Assembly (NCBI RefSeq): GCF_024305175.1
Contig: NZ_JAMWYY010000007.1
Location: 1-64,000 of the forward strand
Reading direction: 5' to 3'
Source of the DNA: Flavobacterium sp.
GTDB lineage: Bacteria > Bacteroidota > Bacteroidia > Flavobacteriales > Flavobacteriaceae
DNA length: 64,000 nt
Part shown: positions 27,997 through 37,863 of the stretch, piece by piece
Layout: each line of letters begins with the position of its first letter
Numbering within the stretch: position 1 is the stretch's first letter
Made by a program: the position numbers and the translations under genes
Notes under the pieces: generated by a model
Told to the model about the DNA's origin: nothing
The model's database searches: none
Seen by the model: the letters and a program-made list of their open reading frames with translations, nothing else

Positions 27997-28887
27997 ATGA
28001 AATTTTTAAAACAAATCGGTATCAATTACCTGCTTCTTATCGCTTTTGCACAGCTAACGTTACGCTATGGCCTGCTTGAAGAAAATGCTCCTATACTGGC
28101 GCTTAACGACTGGCAGTTTGCGCTTCTGGTTTTGGCAACAGTACTGGTTGCCGCAGGTGGCTTTTTTGCAAACAACGCACTTAGCGAGGAACCACGAATG
28201 AATGAAGGGAAGTTATATAATATTTATGGCGGATTAACACTTGCAGGGTTTGGTATTGCTTATTATCTCGGTAACGTAGTTGATAAGCCTTTGTTGATAG
28301 CTGTATTTATTATAGGGGCAGCCTTGATGTACTTATACGCATCGAGCCTTAAACAGGTTATTGTAGTAAGCAATATTATGGTAGCGGTAACCGCAGTGAT
28401 ACCGGTGTTTATTGTTGCCCTGTATAATATGTACCCCATACTGGTACCTGAAACAAAAGATACATTTGCAACCATGCTTAGCCTTATGTTAGATTATGGC
28501 TTATTTTTGTTTATACTCGTTTTTATTATAACGCTGCTGTATAACTTAAGAGATACCAATAAAGATTACAACGCAGGCAACAGCACGCTGCCCATAGCAT
28601 TAGGTAAAGAAAGGGCTACACGCATTGCATTCTTTGTGGTGTTAGTACCACTGGCCATGCTGTTTATTTATACTGATAAGTACCTGCTTAACCTAACCAT
28701 AACACTTATTTATGTGCTGCTGTTAATAGCAGGGCCTCTTATTTATTGCATGATAAAACTGTGGGGGGCTAAATCAGGTAAAGAGTATCATCATCTGATA
28801 CAAGTAATGAAGATTATAATTTTCTTTACCATAATTTCTATAATAGTAATTACCTATAATATAGGTATGGTAGTAAAGGATGTATAA
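27997..28887 (+). CDS. UbiA-like prenyltransferase family membrane protein (first Asp-rich motif not conserved)
   Basis: 296 aa; multi-TM; second-motif-like LLYNLRDTNKDYNAGNSTLPIALGKERAT, but ANNALSEEPRMNEGK where NDxxDxxxD is expected. Confidence 0.78.
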   Translation: MKFLKQIGINYLLLIAFAQLTLRYGLLEENAPILALNDWQFALLVLATVLVAAGGFFANNALSEEPRMNEGKLYNIYGGLTLAGFGIAYYLGNVVDKPLLIAVFIIGAALMYLYASSLKQVIVVSNIMVAVTAVIPVFIVALYNMYPILVPETKDTFATMLSLMLDYGLFLFILVFIITLLYNLRDTNKDYNAGNSTLPIALGKERATRIAFFVVLVPLAMLFIYTDKYLLNLTITLIYVLLLIAGPLIYCMIKLWGAKSGKEYHHLIQVMKIIIFFTIISIIVITYNIGMVVKDV

Positions 28888-29479
28888 TATGCTACAGGAA
28901 AAATTATCGCCATATAAAGTAGTGCTTGCCTCGGGTTCACCCCGCAGGCAGCAATTTTTGCGTGAACTGAATATTGAATTTGAAATACGACTTAAAGAGG
29001 TTGAAGAGGTTTATCCTGATCATCTTAAAGGCGAAGAAATAACAGATTATCTTGCCGGGTTAAAAGCGGCAGCGCTTCAGGAAACGCTCTCTGAAAACGA
29101 GATACTGATTACAAGCGATACCATTGTATGGCATAATGATAAAGCGTTAGGAAAGCCTAAAGATTATGATGATGCTTTTGCCATGCTGCAATCGCTTTCG
29201 GGCAACACGCATAAGGTTATAACATCTGTAAGCATAAAAACGCTTACCAAATCGGTTACTTTTAATGAAACTACCAAGGTTACTTTTAACAGTCTTATTG
29301 ACGAGGAAATAAAATACTATTTAGATAACTATAAGCCATTTGACAAGGCAGGCGCCTATGGCATACAGGAATGGATAGGGCTTATTGCCATTGCAGGCAT
29401 TCAAGGCTCTTATACCAATGTGGTGGGCATGCCTGTAGATAAGGTTTACCAACACCTGCTTACCTTTACGGAAAGATAA
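28880..29479 (+). CDS. Maf family nucleotide pyrophosphatase
   Basis: 199 aa; VVLASGSPRRQQFLRELNI, ITSDTIVWHNDKALGKPKD, YDKAGAYGIQEW-type motif (FDKAGAYGIQEWIG). Confidence 0.93.
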   Translation: MYNMLQEKLSPYKVVLASGSPRRQQFLRELNIEFEIRLKEVEEVYPDHLKGEEITDYLAGLKAAALQETLSENEILITSDTIVWHNDKALGKPKDYDDAFAMLQSLSGNTHKVITSVSIKTLTKSVTFNETTKVTFNSLIDEEIKYYLDNYKPFDKAGAYGIQEWIGLIAIAGIQGSYTNVVGMPVDKVYQHLLTFTER

Positions 29480-29481
29480 TT

Positions 29482-30021
29482 ATGCAAAGTGATTTATTTT
29501 ACTATACCTATTTTGACAGGTTTATAATTACCCTGGTAACGCTTGCTGTATTTTTACTGCTGCGTTTCATCATCAATAAGATAACAAAAAAATATGCCGA
29601 GAAAGCACATTTAAGTGAGCACCGTGCGCACCTGGTAAGCAAATACATTGATATTTTTATGTTTATCCTGCTTACGGTTATTATGTTTGCCATTTGGGGC
29701 GTAAATACAAAAGACCTGTTTGTGGTTATGTCATCTGTATTTGCAGTTATTGGTGTTGCGCTTTTTGCGCAGTGGTCTATACTGAGCAATATTACTTCGG
29801 GGATAATACTGTTTTTTTCATTCCCGTTCCGCATAGGCGATTTTATCAAGATACATGACAAAGATTTCCCTATAGAAGCCCAGATTGAAGATATAAAAGC
29901 ATTCCATACGCTACTGCGCACAAAAGAGGGCGAACTTATTACCTACCCTAACAACCTTTTGCTGCAAAAAGGTATTACGGTTGTGGCGGAAGAAAACGAA
30001 CAAAAAGAATTTTACGATTAA
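29482..30021 (+). CDS. Small mechanosensitive ion channel (MscS) family protein
   Basis: 179 aa; TM helices then SNITSGIILFFSFPFRIGDFIKI ... EIDIKAFHTLLRTKEGELITYPNN-like MscS beta domain. Confidence 0.85.
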   Translation: MQSDLFYYTYFDRFIITLVTLAVFLLLRFIINKITKKYAEKAHLSEHRAHLVSKYIDIFMFILLTVIMFAIWGVNTKDLFVVMSSVFAVIGVALFAQWSILSNITSGIILFFSFPFRIGDFIKIHDKDFPIEAQIEDIKAFHTLLRTKEGELITYPNNLLLQKGITVVAEENEQKEFYD

Positions 30022-30042
30022 AGCCCGAAAAGCTGAATTATC

Positions 30043-32541
30043 ATGCGTATAAAATATTCATTACTATTAGTACTTACAGCACTATACGGTTTTGCACAGC
30101 CCAACCTGCCTGACAAGCCAACATCGGCAGAGATATATACCAAATTAGAAAAACTGAACTTTTTAGGTTCGGCACTCTACATAGCGGCACACCCTGATGA
30201 TGAGAACACAAGACTAATTTCCTTTCTTGCCAACAATGTAAAAGCGCGCACAGGCTACCTTTCGCTAACGCGTGGCGATGGCGGCCAAAACCTAATCGGT
30301 TTTGAGCTTCGCGAGCTGCTTGGCGTAATCCGCACACAAGAGCTTATCGAGGCACGCAAGATTGATGGCGGCGAGCAGTTTTTCAGCAGGGCAAATGATT
30401 TCGGCTACTCAAAAGTACCGGATGAAACATTGCAGATATGGAATAAAGGGCAGGTATTACAGGATATGGTTTGGGTTATCCGTAAGTTCAGGCCCGATGT
30501 TATTATTAACAGGTTCGACCACCGCTCGCCGGGTTCAACGCATGGGCATCATACCTCATCGGCCATGCTTACACAAGAGGCTTTTACGCTGGCAAACAAC
30601 CCAAATTATGAACCGGGGCAGCTTCAATACACTACAACCTGGCAACCCAAAAGGGTACTCTTCAATACCTCATGGTGGTTTTTCGGCGGCAGGGAAAACT
30701 TTGAAAAAGCTGATAAGTCAAAATACATAAACCTCTCTACAGGAATATATTACCCGCTTTTAGGTAAATCAAATCAGGAAATAGCAGCGTTGAGCCGAAG
30801 CAAGCACAAATCTCAGGGGTTTGGCACAACCGGTGCCCGCGGTGAGGATATGGAATACCTTGAACTTATTAAAGGCACTGAGCCTAAAAACAAGCAAAAC
30901 CTTTTTGAAGGTATCGACACTTCATGGAACCGTGTTAACGGCGGAAAACCCATAGGCGAAGCAGTGGCGGCTATTATTAAGAACTATGACTTTAAAAATC
31001 CTGCCGCATCTGTACCTGATTTGGTTAAGGTTTACAGCATGGTTAACGAACTGGACGATGAATACTGGAAGAACGTTAAGCTGAAAGAACTTAAAGATAT
31101 TATAGGAGCCTGCTCAGGCTTATATCTTGAGGCATATGCCGAGGCACAGTCGGCTACTCCCGGCGACAGCATAAAACTACACTGGGAAGCCATTAACAGG
31201 AGCAGCAATACTATTATACTTAAAAATATTAAGCTGCAACCCGATAACACCGACTTGTTAGCAAATGAAATTAAGCTTGCTAACAACATGAACCAGGAAG
31301 CCACTACAGATGTACAAATTCCAGAAAATGCAGCTTACACATCACCTTACTGGCTTGCCGAAAAAGGCACAGCGGGTATGTATCAGGTTAATGACCTGCA
31401 AAAGATAGGGCAGCCGGACATACTAAGGCAGCTTACAGCTACTTTTACAGTAGAAATTAATGGTATATCCATACCTTTTGAAAAGCAGGTAGTACATAAG
31501 TTTAACGATCCGGTTAAAGGTGAGGTTTACCAGCCTTTTGATGTGGTTCCGGCTGTAACAACGCAAATACTGAACAAAGTACAGTTATTTAAAGACAACC
31601 GCAGGCAAACTGCCATGGTTAAAATAAAGGCAGGCAAAGATAACTGCAAAGGAATACTGAATTTTATACTACCCGAAGGCTGGCAGGTTTCGCCCGCTTT
31701 TATACCGTTTGAGCTGCAAACCAAAGGCAGTGAAACCATTGTATCGTTTGAGGTTACTCCCCCATCCTACCCGGTTGAAGCCACAGCAAAAAGCATTGCC
31801 TTAATTGACAATAAAGAATATAACTGTGAGCAGATTATCATTGATTATCCGCATATAGCCACACAACAGGTGTTGTTACCATCGGTAGCAAGATTTACCA
31901 AAGCCGACCTTAAAATAAAAGGTGAAAGAATTGCCTACATTATGGGAGCAGGCGACAACGTGCCCGAAAGCCTAAAACAGATGGGTTATGAAGTAGCATT
32001 GCTTACGCCTGAGGCAATTTCTGAAGAAAGCCTGAAAGGTTTTGATGCGGTAGTTTTAGGCATAAGAGCCTATAATGTGCTGGAAAGCCTTGCACTAAAG
32101 CAGGATGCACTATTTAATTTTGTGAAGAATGGCGGAAATATGGTTGTGCAGTATAACACAACCGGGCATCTTGCCATAAGGGATTTTGCACCCTATCACC
32201 TGCGTATATCGCGTGACAGGGTTACAGAAGAAGATGCAGAAGTTACCTTTCTTGACGCAACCCATCCGGTTTTAAATTATCCTAATAAAATAACAGCTAA
32301 CGATTTTAAAGGCTGGGTACAGGAGCAGGGGCTTTACTACCCTGATGAATGGGCTAAAGAATTTACACCTGTACTATCGGCACATGATATGGGCGAAACA
32401 CCCAAAAAAGGCGCGTTGCTTGTAGCTAAGTACGGCAAAGGTTATTATATTTATACCGGGCTGAGTTTTTTCCGCGAACTACCCGAAGGTGTATCCGGAG
32501 CTTACAGGCTTATGGCCAACATAATTGCGTTGGGCAAATAA
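30043..32541 (+). CDS. PIG-L family deacetylase with C-terminal extension
   Basis: 832 aa; signal peptide; AAHPDDENTRLISFLANNVKARTGYLSLTRGDGGQN, HGHHTSSAMLTQEAF. Confidence 0.9.
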   Translation: MRIKYSLLLVLTALYGFAQPNLPDKPTSAEIYTKLEKLNFLGSALYIAAHPDDENTRLISFLANNVKARTGYLSLTRGDGGQNLIGFELRELLGVIRTQELIEARKIDGGEQFFSRANDFGYSKVPDETLQIWNKGQVLQDMVWVIRKFRPDVIINRFDHRSPGSTHGHHTSSAMLTQEAFTLANNPNYEPGQLQYTTTWQPKRVLFNTSWWFFGGRENFEKADKSKYINLSTGIYYPLLGKSNQEIAALSRSKHKSQGFGTTGARGEDMEYLELIKGTEPKNKQNLFEGIDTSWNRVNGGKPIGEAVAAIIKNYDFKNPAASVPDLVKVYSMVNELDDEYWKNVKLKELKDIIGACSGLYLEAYAEAQSATPGDSIKLHWEAINRSSNTIILKNIKLQPDNTDLLANEIKLANNMNQEATTDVQIPENAAYTSPYWLAEKGTAGMYQVNDLQKIGQPDILRQLTATFTVEINGISIPFEKQVVHKFNDPVKGEVYQPFDVVPAVTTQILNKVQLFKDNRRQTAMVKIKAGKDNCKGILNFILPEGWQVSPAFIPFELQTKGSETIVSFEVTPPSYPVEATAKSIALIDNKEYNCEQIIIDYPHIATQQVLLPSVARFTKADLKIKGERIAYIMGAGDNVPESLKQMGYEVALLTPEAISEESLKGFDAVVLGIRAYNVLESLALKQDALFNFVKNGGNMVVQYNTTGHLAIRDFAPYHLRISRDRVTEEDAEVTFLDATHPVLNYPNKITANDFKGWVQEQGLYYPDEWAKEFTPVLSAHDMGETPKKGALLVAKYGKGYYIYTGLSFFRELPEGVSGAYRLMANIIALGK

Positions 32542-32595
32542 TGTAACAAATATGGGCTGTAACAGTCCTATAGCAATAAAACAAACACAGTAGTT

Positions 32596-32700
32596 ATGAA
32601 AGAAAATCCTGCTTCATGGAAAAAAGGCTATACGCTTGTACTGCTGCTTAATTTAGTATATATAATAGTTTTTTACTTTTTAATGCAAATTTATTCCTGA
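32596..32700 (+). CDS. 34-aa single-TM membrane miniprotein directly preceding the symporter
   Basis: MKENPASWKKGYTLVLLLNLVYIIVFYFLMQIYS*; stop ends 1 nt before the symporter ATG at 32702. Confidence 0.7.
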   Translation: MKENPASWKKGYTLVLLLNLVYIIVFYFLMQIYS

Positions 32701-32701
32701 T

Positions 32702-34408
32702 ATGCAGTTAATCGACTGGGTTATCCTTTGTGTTACGCTGCTTTTTATAGTAGCCTATGGCGCTATTAAAACACGTGGCAGCAAAAACGTAGAGGAATAT
32801 ATCCTTGGCGGCAATAACACCCCGTGGTGGACTGTAGGGCTTTCGGTAATGGCTACTCAGGCCAGTGCCATAACCTTTTTATCTACACCCGGGCAGGCCT
32901 ATCATGACGGTATGGGGTTTGTGCAGTTTTACTTCGGGCTGCCCATAGCAATGGTAGTTATCTGTATCACCTTTATACCCATATACCACCGGTTAAAGGT
33001 TTTTACAGCTTATGAATACCTTGAGCAGCGCTTTGACGTAAAAACACGCACACTGGCTTCACTCCTATTTCTTATACAAAGAGGTCTCGGAACAGGGCTT
33101 ACCATATATGCACCGGCCATTATCATGTCGTCTTTACTGGGCTGGAACCTGAACCTGATGAACCTGATAATAGGATTACTGGTAATTATATATACCGTTT
33201 CGGGCGGTACAAGGGCAGTAAATGTTACGCACAAGCAGCAAATGTTTGTAATTATGTCGGGTATGTTTATTACTTTTTTTATTATCCTGAGCTATTTGCC
33301 CGAAGAACTGAGTTTTAATAACGTACTGCATATTGCAGGTGCAAATGAAAAGATGAATATTGTCGATTTTTCTTTTGACCCTGAAAAGCGTTATACAATA
33401 TGGAGTGGTATTGCGGGAGGGTTCTTCCTCGCGTTATCCTATTTTGGTACCGACCAGTCTCAGGTGCAACGCTACCTTTCAGGAAAATCTATCCGGGAGA
33501 GCCAGATGGGCCTTATCATGAATGGCCTGCTAAAAGTGCCCATGCAGTTTTTTATCCTGCTTATTGGTGTAATGGTATTTATATTTTTTCAGTTTCATGA
33601 CGCCCCACTGCATTTTAACCCTAATAATGTAGAGTTGGTAGAAAATTCTGCCTATAAAGATGACTACCAAAAACTTGAAGGCGAATTAAAGAATGTAGCG
33701 GAAGAAAAGAAAGAAATAAGCATGCTCTATGCCGGGCAACTGCACCAGGATTACGATAATAAAGAACTGCACAACCGCATGATTGCGCTTAATAGCCGCG
33801 AAAAAGACCTTCGGGATGATGCCAAGCAACTGATAAGCAAAATAAACAGTAACGCAGAAACAAATGATAAAGACTATGTTTTTTTATACTTTATCCTGAA
33901 CTTTTTGCCGAAAGGACTGGTGGGCTTACTACTTGCAGTAATATTTTCAGCGGCGATGTCATCTTCGGCATCAGGGCTTAATGCCCTTGCTTCTACCACT
34001 GCAATTGACCTTTATAAAAGAAATGTTACCAAAGAAAAGTCAGAAAAGCATTTTGTTGATGCAACTAAATTGTTTACGCTGCTGTGGGGTGCTGTTGCCA
34101 TACTTTTTGCCTGCCTCGGTACACTTTTCGAAAATCTTATACAGCTTGTTAATATTATCGGTTCTATTTTTTACGGAACAGTACTGGGCATATTCCTCGT
34201 GGCCTTCTATATAAAATACGTAAAAGCGCAGGCCATATTCTGGGGGGCGGTAATAAGCCAGTCTGCCATATTCTATATTTATTATATAGATGTAGTTAGT
34301 TTCCTTTGGCTTAATATTATAGGAGCAGTACTTACTATTGTGCTTTCTTCTCTCATACAAATGTTTATGAACAACAACACACCGCCGCTTGCCGAAAGTG
34401 AAATATAA
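32702..34408 (+). CDS. Sodium:solute symporter (SSS family)
   Basis: 568 aa, ~13 TM; ILGGNNTPWWTVGLSVMATQASAITFLSTPGQAYHDGMGFVQFYFG, FFLALSYFGTDQSQVQRYLSGKS, SAAMSSSASGLNALASTTAIDLYKR. Confidence 0.93.
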   Translation: MQLIDWVILCVTLLFIVAYGAIKTRGSKNVEEYILGGNNTPWWTVGLSVMATQASAITFLSTPGQAYHDGMGFVQFYFGLPIAMVVICITFIPIYHRLKVFTAYEYLEQRFDVKTRTLASLLFLIQRGLGTGLTIYAPAIIMSSLLGWNLNLMNLIIGLLVIIYTVSGGTRAVNVTHKQQMFVIMSGMFITFFIILSYLPEELSFNNVLHIAGANEKMNIVDFSFDPEKRYTIWSGIAGGFFLALSYFGTDQSQVQRYLSGKSIRESQMGLIMNGLLKVPMQFFILLIGVMVFIFFQFHDAPLHFNPNNVELVENSAYKDDYQKLEGELKNVAEEKKEISMLYAGQLHQDYDNKELHNRMIALNSREKDLRDDAKQLISKINSNAETNDKDYVFLYFILNFLPKGLVGLLLAVIFSAAMSSSASGLNALASTTAIDLYKRNVTKEKSEKHFVDATKLFTLLWGAVAILFACLGTLFENLIQLVNIIGSIFYGTVLGIFLVAFYIKYVKAQAIFWGAVISQSAIFYIYYIDVVSFLWLNIIGAVLTIVLSSLIQMFMNNNTPPLAESEI

Positions 34409-34440
34409 AAAAGGCTGCCGGATCCGGCAGCCTTTTTTAT
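34407..34440. terminator. Bidirectional terminator
   Basis: AAAAAAGGCTGCCGGATCCGGCAGCCTTTTTT, perfect palindrome between convergent genes. Confidence 0.9.
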
Positions 34441-34456
34441 ATTAGCCTGTACAGGA

Positions 34457-35311
34457 TTATTTCCTGCTCCACTCCTGTATAGAATCTTTGTTCATTTTAA
34501 CATAGTCCTGGTTATTGGCTTTTTCTGCAGCAGCTAAAGATTGTTTTGCAGTTTCTATAGCACCTTTCTTATCGCCCATTTTAGCCTGTATAAGGGCTTT
34601 TTGCCTTAGGTAGTAAAATGGTACATCCTGCCCTTTAGGAGTCTTTTCAATTGCCTGGTTCATCCATGCCAAAGCCTGATCCAGTTGCGAATTGCTCTGG
34701 TAGTAGTACTGCGCAGCGGCAAAATAATCGCTGGCCGAAGGCCCTGCCATAGCTATTTGTATGCTCTTCATAGCTGTTTCCTGTGTAGGTACTTCTACTT
34801 TAACGGCAACCATTGTTTTTTCCCATGCAATTTCAAGAAAACCAAAGTTATTGTCAAGATTATTCATCCCGATGGTCAGGGTCTCAACATTACGGTTTAA
34901 GAATTCCGGCTTTACGCTTACACGCAATGCTTCTTTACTATCATCCCACTTTTCAGGAAGGCCCCAGTTGTTGGTATCAGTATAAAAAATAACGTCCCAG
35001 CTATCTGCTTTCGGCTGTGTAAACAATGCATATTTACCAGCGGCAAGTGGCTTACCACCAATAACTACGTCATCAGAAAAAGTTATAATTGTGTTAGCGT
35101 TTGCACCTGTCCTCCATAAACGGCCAAACGGAACCAACTCACCATATACAGCCCTTCCGCGTGCACTTGGGCGTGAATATTCAATTTTAACATTTGTAAG
35201 GCCTACCACCTGCTCTATTTTTGCCATCGGGCTGGCCTGTGGTGTGCGAACTTGTGCTGTTCCTACTGTTAAAGCCAGTAAAAGAGCACCTGTAATCAGT
35301 ATTTTTTTCAT
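34457..35311 (-). CDS. DUF2911 domain-containing protein, secreted
   Basis: Start likely MKKILITGALLLALTVGTAQ; KIEYSRPSARGRAVYGELVPFGRLWRTGANANTIITFSDDV typical of DUF2911. Confidence 0.88.
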   Translation of the reverse strand: MKKILITGALLLALTVGTAQVRTPQASPMAKIEQVVGLTNVKIEYSRPSARGRAVYGELVPFGRLWRTGANANTIITFSDDVVIGGKPLAAGKYALFTQPKADSWDVIFYTDTNNWGLPEKWDDSKEALRVSVKPEFLNRNVETLTIGMNNLDNNFGFLEIAWEKTMVAVKVEVPTQETAMKSIQIAMAGPSASDYFAAAQYYYQSNSQLDQALAWMNQAIEKTPKGQDVPFYYLRQKALIQAKMGDKKGAIETAKQSLAAAEKANNQDYVKMNKDSIQEWSRK

Positions 35312-35459
35312 AATCTTAAATTTATATTTTTTGTATTGCAAAGGTACTGCGCGAAATTAAGAATTTACCGCTATACGTTTGTTAAATGTATTAAAAAAAC
35401 TTACAATTTAATTTTAAGATAATCATGTGTTTTCTAACTTCACACATTATTAGAAAAAC

Positions 35460-35924
35460 ATGAAGCTGTACACACTGCACCGCAAACAAAACCTTCCTAT
35501 ATCATTACAGGAAGCGTGGGAGTTTATTTCTGATCCAAAAAACCTTTCTGTCATAACGCCCGACTCTATGGGTTTTAATACGCTCTCAGGCGACGAACGA
35601 AAAATGTTTCCCGGACAAATAATTCACTATACCGTAACGCCGCTTATGGGTATTAAATTACAATGGGTAACAGAAATTACGCATGTTAAAGAGCTGGAGT
35701 TTTTTGTTGATGAGCAACGTTACGGCCCTTACAGGTTTTGGCACCATAAGCATTTTGTTAAGGAGATACCCGGTGGTGTAGAAATGGAAGATATAGTACA
35801 CTACAAACTGCCAATGGGCTTTTTGGGGGACGTAATGCACCCCATAATGGTAAAGCCAAAACTTGAAGCAATTTTTAAATACCGCCATGCCAAGCTTATA
35901 GAGCTTTTTGGCGAAATGAAATAA
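35460..35924 (+). CDS. SRPBCC family protein
   Basis: 154 aa; LPISLQEAWEFISDPKNLSVITPDSMGF...GPYRFWHHKHFVKEIPGGVEMEDIVHYKLPMG. Confidence 0.87.
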   Translation: MKLYTLHRKQNLPISLQEAWEFISDPKNLSVITPDSMGFNTLSGDERKMFPGQIIHYTVTPLMGIKLQWVTEITHVKELEFFVDEQRYGPYRFWHHKHFVKEIPGGVEMEDIVHYKLPMGFLGDVMHPIMVKPKLEAIFKYRHAKLIELFGEMK

Positions 35925-35929
35925 ATGTT

Positions 35930-37213
35930 ATGAATATATTTTGGTTTAGGCGCGATTTAAGGATTAAAGACAATACAGGGCTTTTTGAAGCGCTAAACTC
36001 AGGTGAGCCGGTACTTCCGGTTTTCATTTTTGATAAGAACATACTTGGCGAACTTCCTGAAGATGACCACAGGGTTACATTTATACATACTCTATTACAG
36101 GATATTAATACCGAATTGCATAAACACAAACGTTCTTTAGCCGTTTTTTATGACACCCCTGAAAATGTTTTTAAAGAACTCAGTAAAGCGCATGGTATAA
36201 AAGCTGTTTACACCAATCATGATTATGAGCCGTATGCACGCCAAAGGGATGAAAATATAAAAGAGTTACTCGAAAAAGAAAATATTGCCTTTTATACATT
36301 TAAATACCAGGTAATTTTCGAAAAAGATGAAGTTGTAAAAGACGATGGCAGCCCCTATGTAGTATATACACCCTATATGAAAAAGTGGAAACAGGAATTT
36401 AAAAAAATAAACATTCGCCTGCACCACCCTGAAAACAAACTGGCAGAAATTACCACTCACTCCTACCCTTTCCTTAGCCTTAAGGATATTGGTTTTAAAG
36501 AATCCGGGCTTAAGCCTGCTCCATTTGATGTAGGTGAAGATATTATTGATAACTATGAAGACACCCGCAATTTTCCTGCGATAAAAGGTACATCAAAACT
36601 TAGCCCTTATCTCAGGTTTGGTGCTGTAAGTATTAGGGAAATCGTAAAAAAAGCCACCGACAGTAAAAATGAAACTTTCCTGAATGAACTTATCTGGCGG
36701 GAGTTTTTCATGCAGATTTTATGGCATTATCCTGAGACCGTTACAAAGAGCTTCAGAGCAAAGTATGATGATATTAAATGGCGTAATAATGATGTCGAGT
36801 TTAAAGCCTGGTGCGAGGGTAAAACAGGTTACCCTATGGTTGATGCCGGTATGCGCGAACTTAACGAAACCGGCTACATGCACAACCGGGTAAGGCTGGT
36901 GGTATCAAGCTTTTTATGCAAGCACCTTTTAATAGACTGGCGGCGCGGCGAAGCCTACTTTGCTAAAAAACTATTTGATTATGAGCAAAGCAGTAATGTG
37001 GGCAACTGGCAATGGGCTGCAGGAAGCGGTGTAGATGCTGCGCCTTATTTCAGGATATTTAACCCTGCTGAGCAAATTAAAAAGTTTGACAAAGACCTGA
37101 AATATGTAAAGAAATGGGTACCGGAATTTCAGGAAATTGACTACAAGCCCATTGTAGAGCACAAAGAAGCACGCGAACGTGCCCTTAAGGTATATAAAGA
37201 AGCTGTAGCTTAA
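35930..37213 (+). CDS. Deoxyribodipyrimidine photolyase / cryptochrome family
   Basis: 427 aa; WFRRDLRIKDNTGLFEAL, LSPYLRFGAVSIREI, WREFFMQILWHYP, GYPMVDAGMRELNETGYMHNRVRLVVSSFLCKHLLIDWRRGEAYFAKKLFDYEQSSNVGNWQWAAGSGVDA. Confidence 0.95.
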   Translation: MNIFWFRRDLRIKDNTGLFEALNSGEPVLPVFIFDKNILGELPEDDHRVTFIHTLLQDINTELHKHKRSLAVFYDTPENVFKELSKAHGIKAVYTNHDYEPYARQRDENIKELLEKENIAFYTFKYQVIFEKDEVVKDDGSPYVVYTPYMKKWKQEFKKINIRLHHPENKLAEITTHSYPFLSLKDIGFKESGLKPAPFDVGEDIIDNYEDTRNFPAIKGTSKLSPYLRFGAVSIREIVKKATDSKNETFLNELIWREFFMQILWHYPETVTKSFRAKYDDIKWRNNDVEFKAWCEGKTGYPMVDAGMRELNETGYMHNRVRLVVSSFLCKHLLIDWRRGEAYFAKKLFDYEQSSNVGNWQWAAGSGVDAAPYFRIFNPAEQIKKFDKDLKYVKKWVPEFQEIDYKPIVEHKEARERALKVYKEAVA

Positions 37214-37863
37214 AGATTTTTTATATAGCTGCTGTTAATCTCCGAAAAATCGGTAATAACCATATCGGCTTCGCTTGTGTCCTGCATAATTGTGTGCCCG
37301 CTATTGTAGGCAATGCAGTATAGGCCTGCCGCTTTGGCTGCTTTTATGCCATTGGTACTGTCTTCTATAACGAGACACTCGTTTAAGGAGTAACCTGATT
37401 TTTCGGCAGCTTCAATAAAAATGGCAGGGTGCGGTTTAGAGAATTCAAAATCTTCTCCGCTAATTTTAGCATCAAAATAAGGGTGCAACCCAAACCTGCT
37501 GAATACTTTTTCTATTTTTCGCTTAGATGCTGATGAAGCCAGTATAAGCCTGAAGCCGTTATTATGTAAATCTGCTATCAGGTTACGCACACCCGGCATC
37601 AGGTCAAGATCGGGAGCGTTATCAAAAGCATCAAAATAGTATTTATATTTTTCCTCCAGCAATTCTTCGTGGGTATGATCCAGCTTATATAATTCTTTAA
37701 GCTTTTGGATGATATTCTTATCAGAATTGCCCATAAAAGTTGCATATACCTCATCAGGAACGGTAATGCCCAATGCTTTATACATTTGCTGATTGGCCCT
37801 GTAACCAATTGGCTCGGTATTTACTACAACGCCATCCATGTCAAAAATTACACACTTTTTCAT
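37210..37863 (-). CDS. HAD family hydrolase (beta-phosphoglucomutase-like), copy 1
   Basis: 217 aa; CVIFDMDGVVVNTEP, ILASSASKRKIEKVFSRFGL, SKPHPAIF, VIEDSTNGIKAAKAAGLYCI. Confidence 0.9.
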   Translation of the reverse strand: MKKCVIFDMDGVVVNTEPIGYRANQQMYKALGITVPDEVYATFMGNSDKNIIQKLKELYKLDHTHEELLEEKYKYYFDAFDNAPDLDLMPGVRNLIADLHNNGFRLILASSASKRKIEKVFSRFGLHPYFDAKISGEDFEFSKPHPAIFIEAAEKSGYSLNECLVIEDSTNGIKAAKAAGLYCIAYNSGHTIMQDTSEADMVITDFSEINSSYIKNL

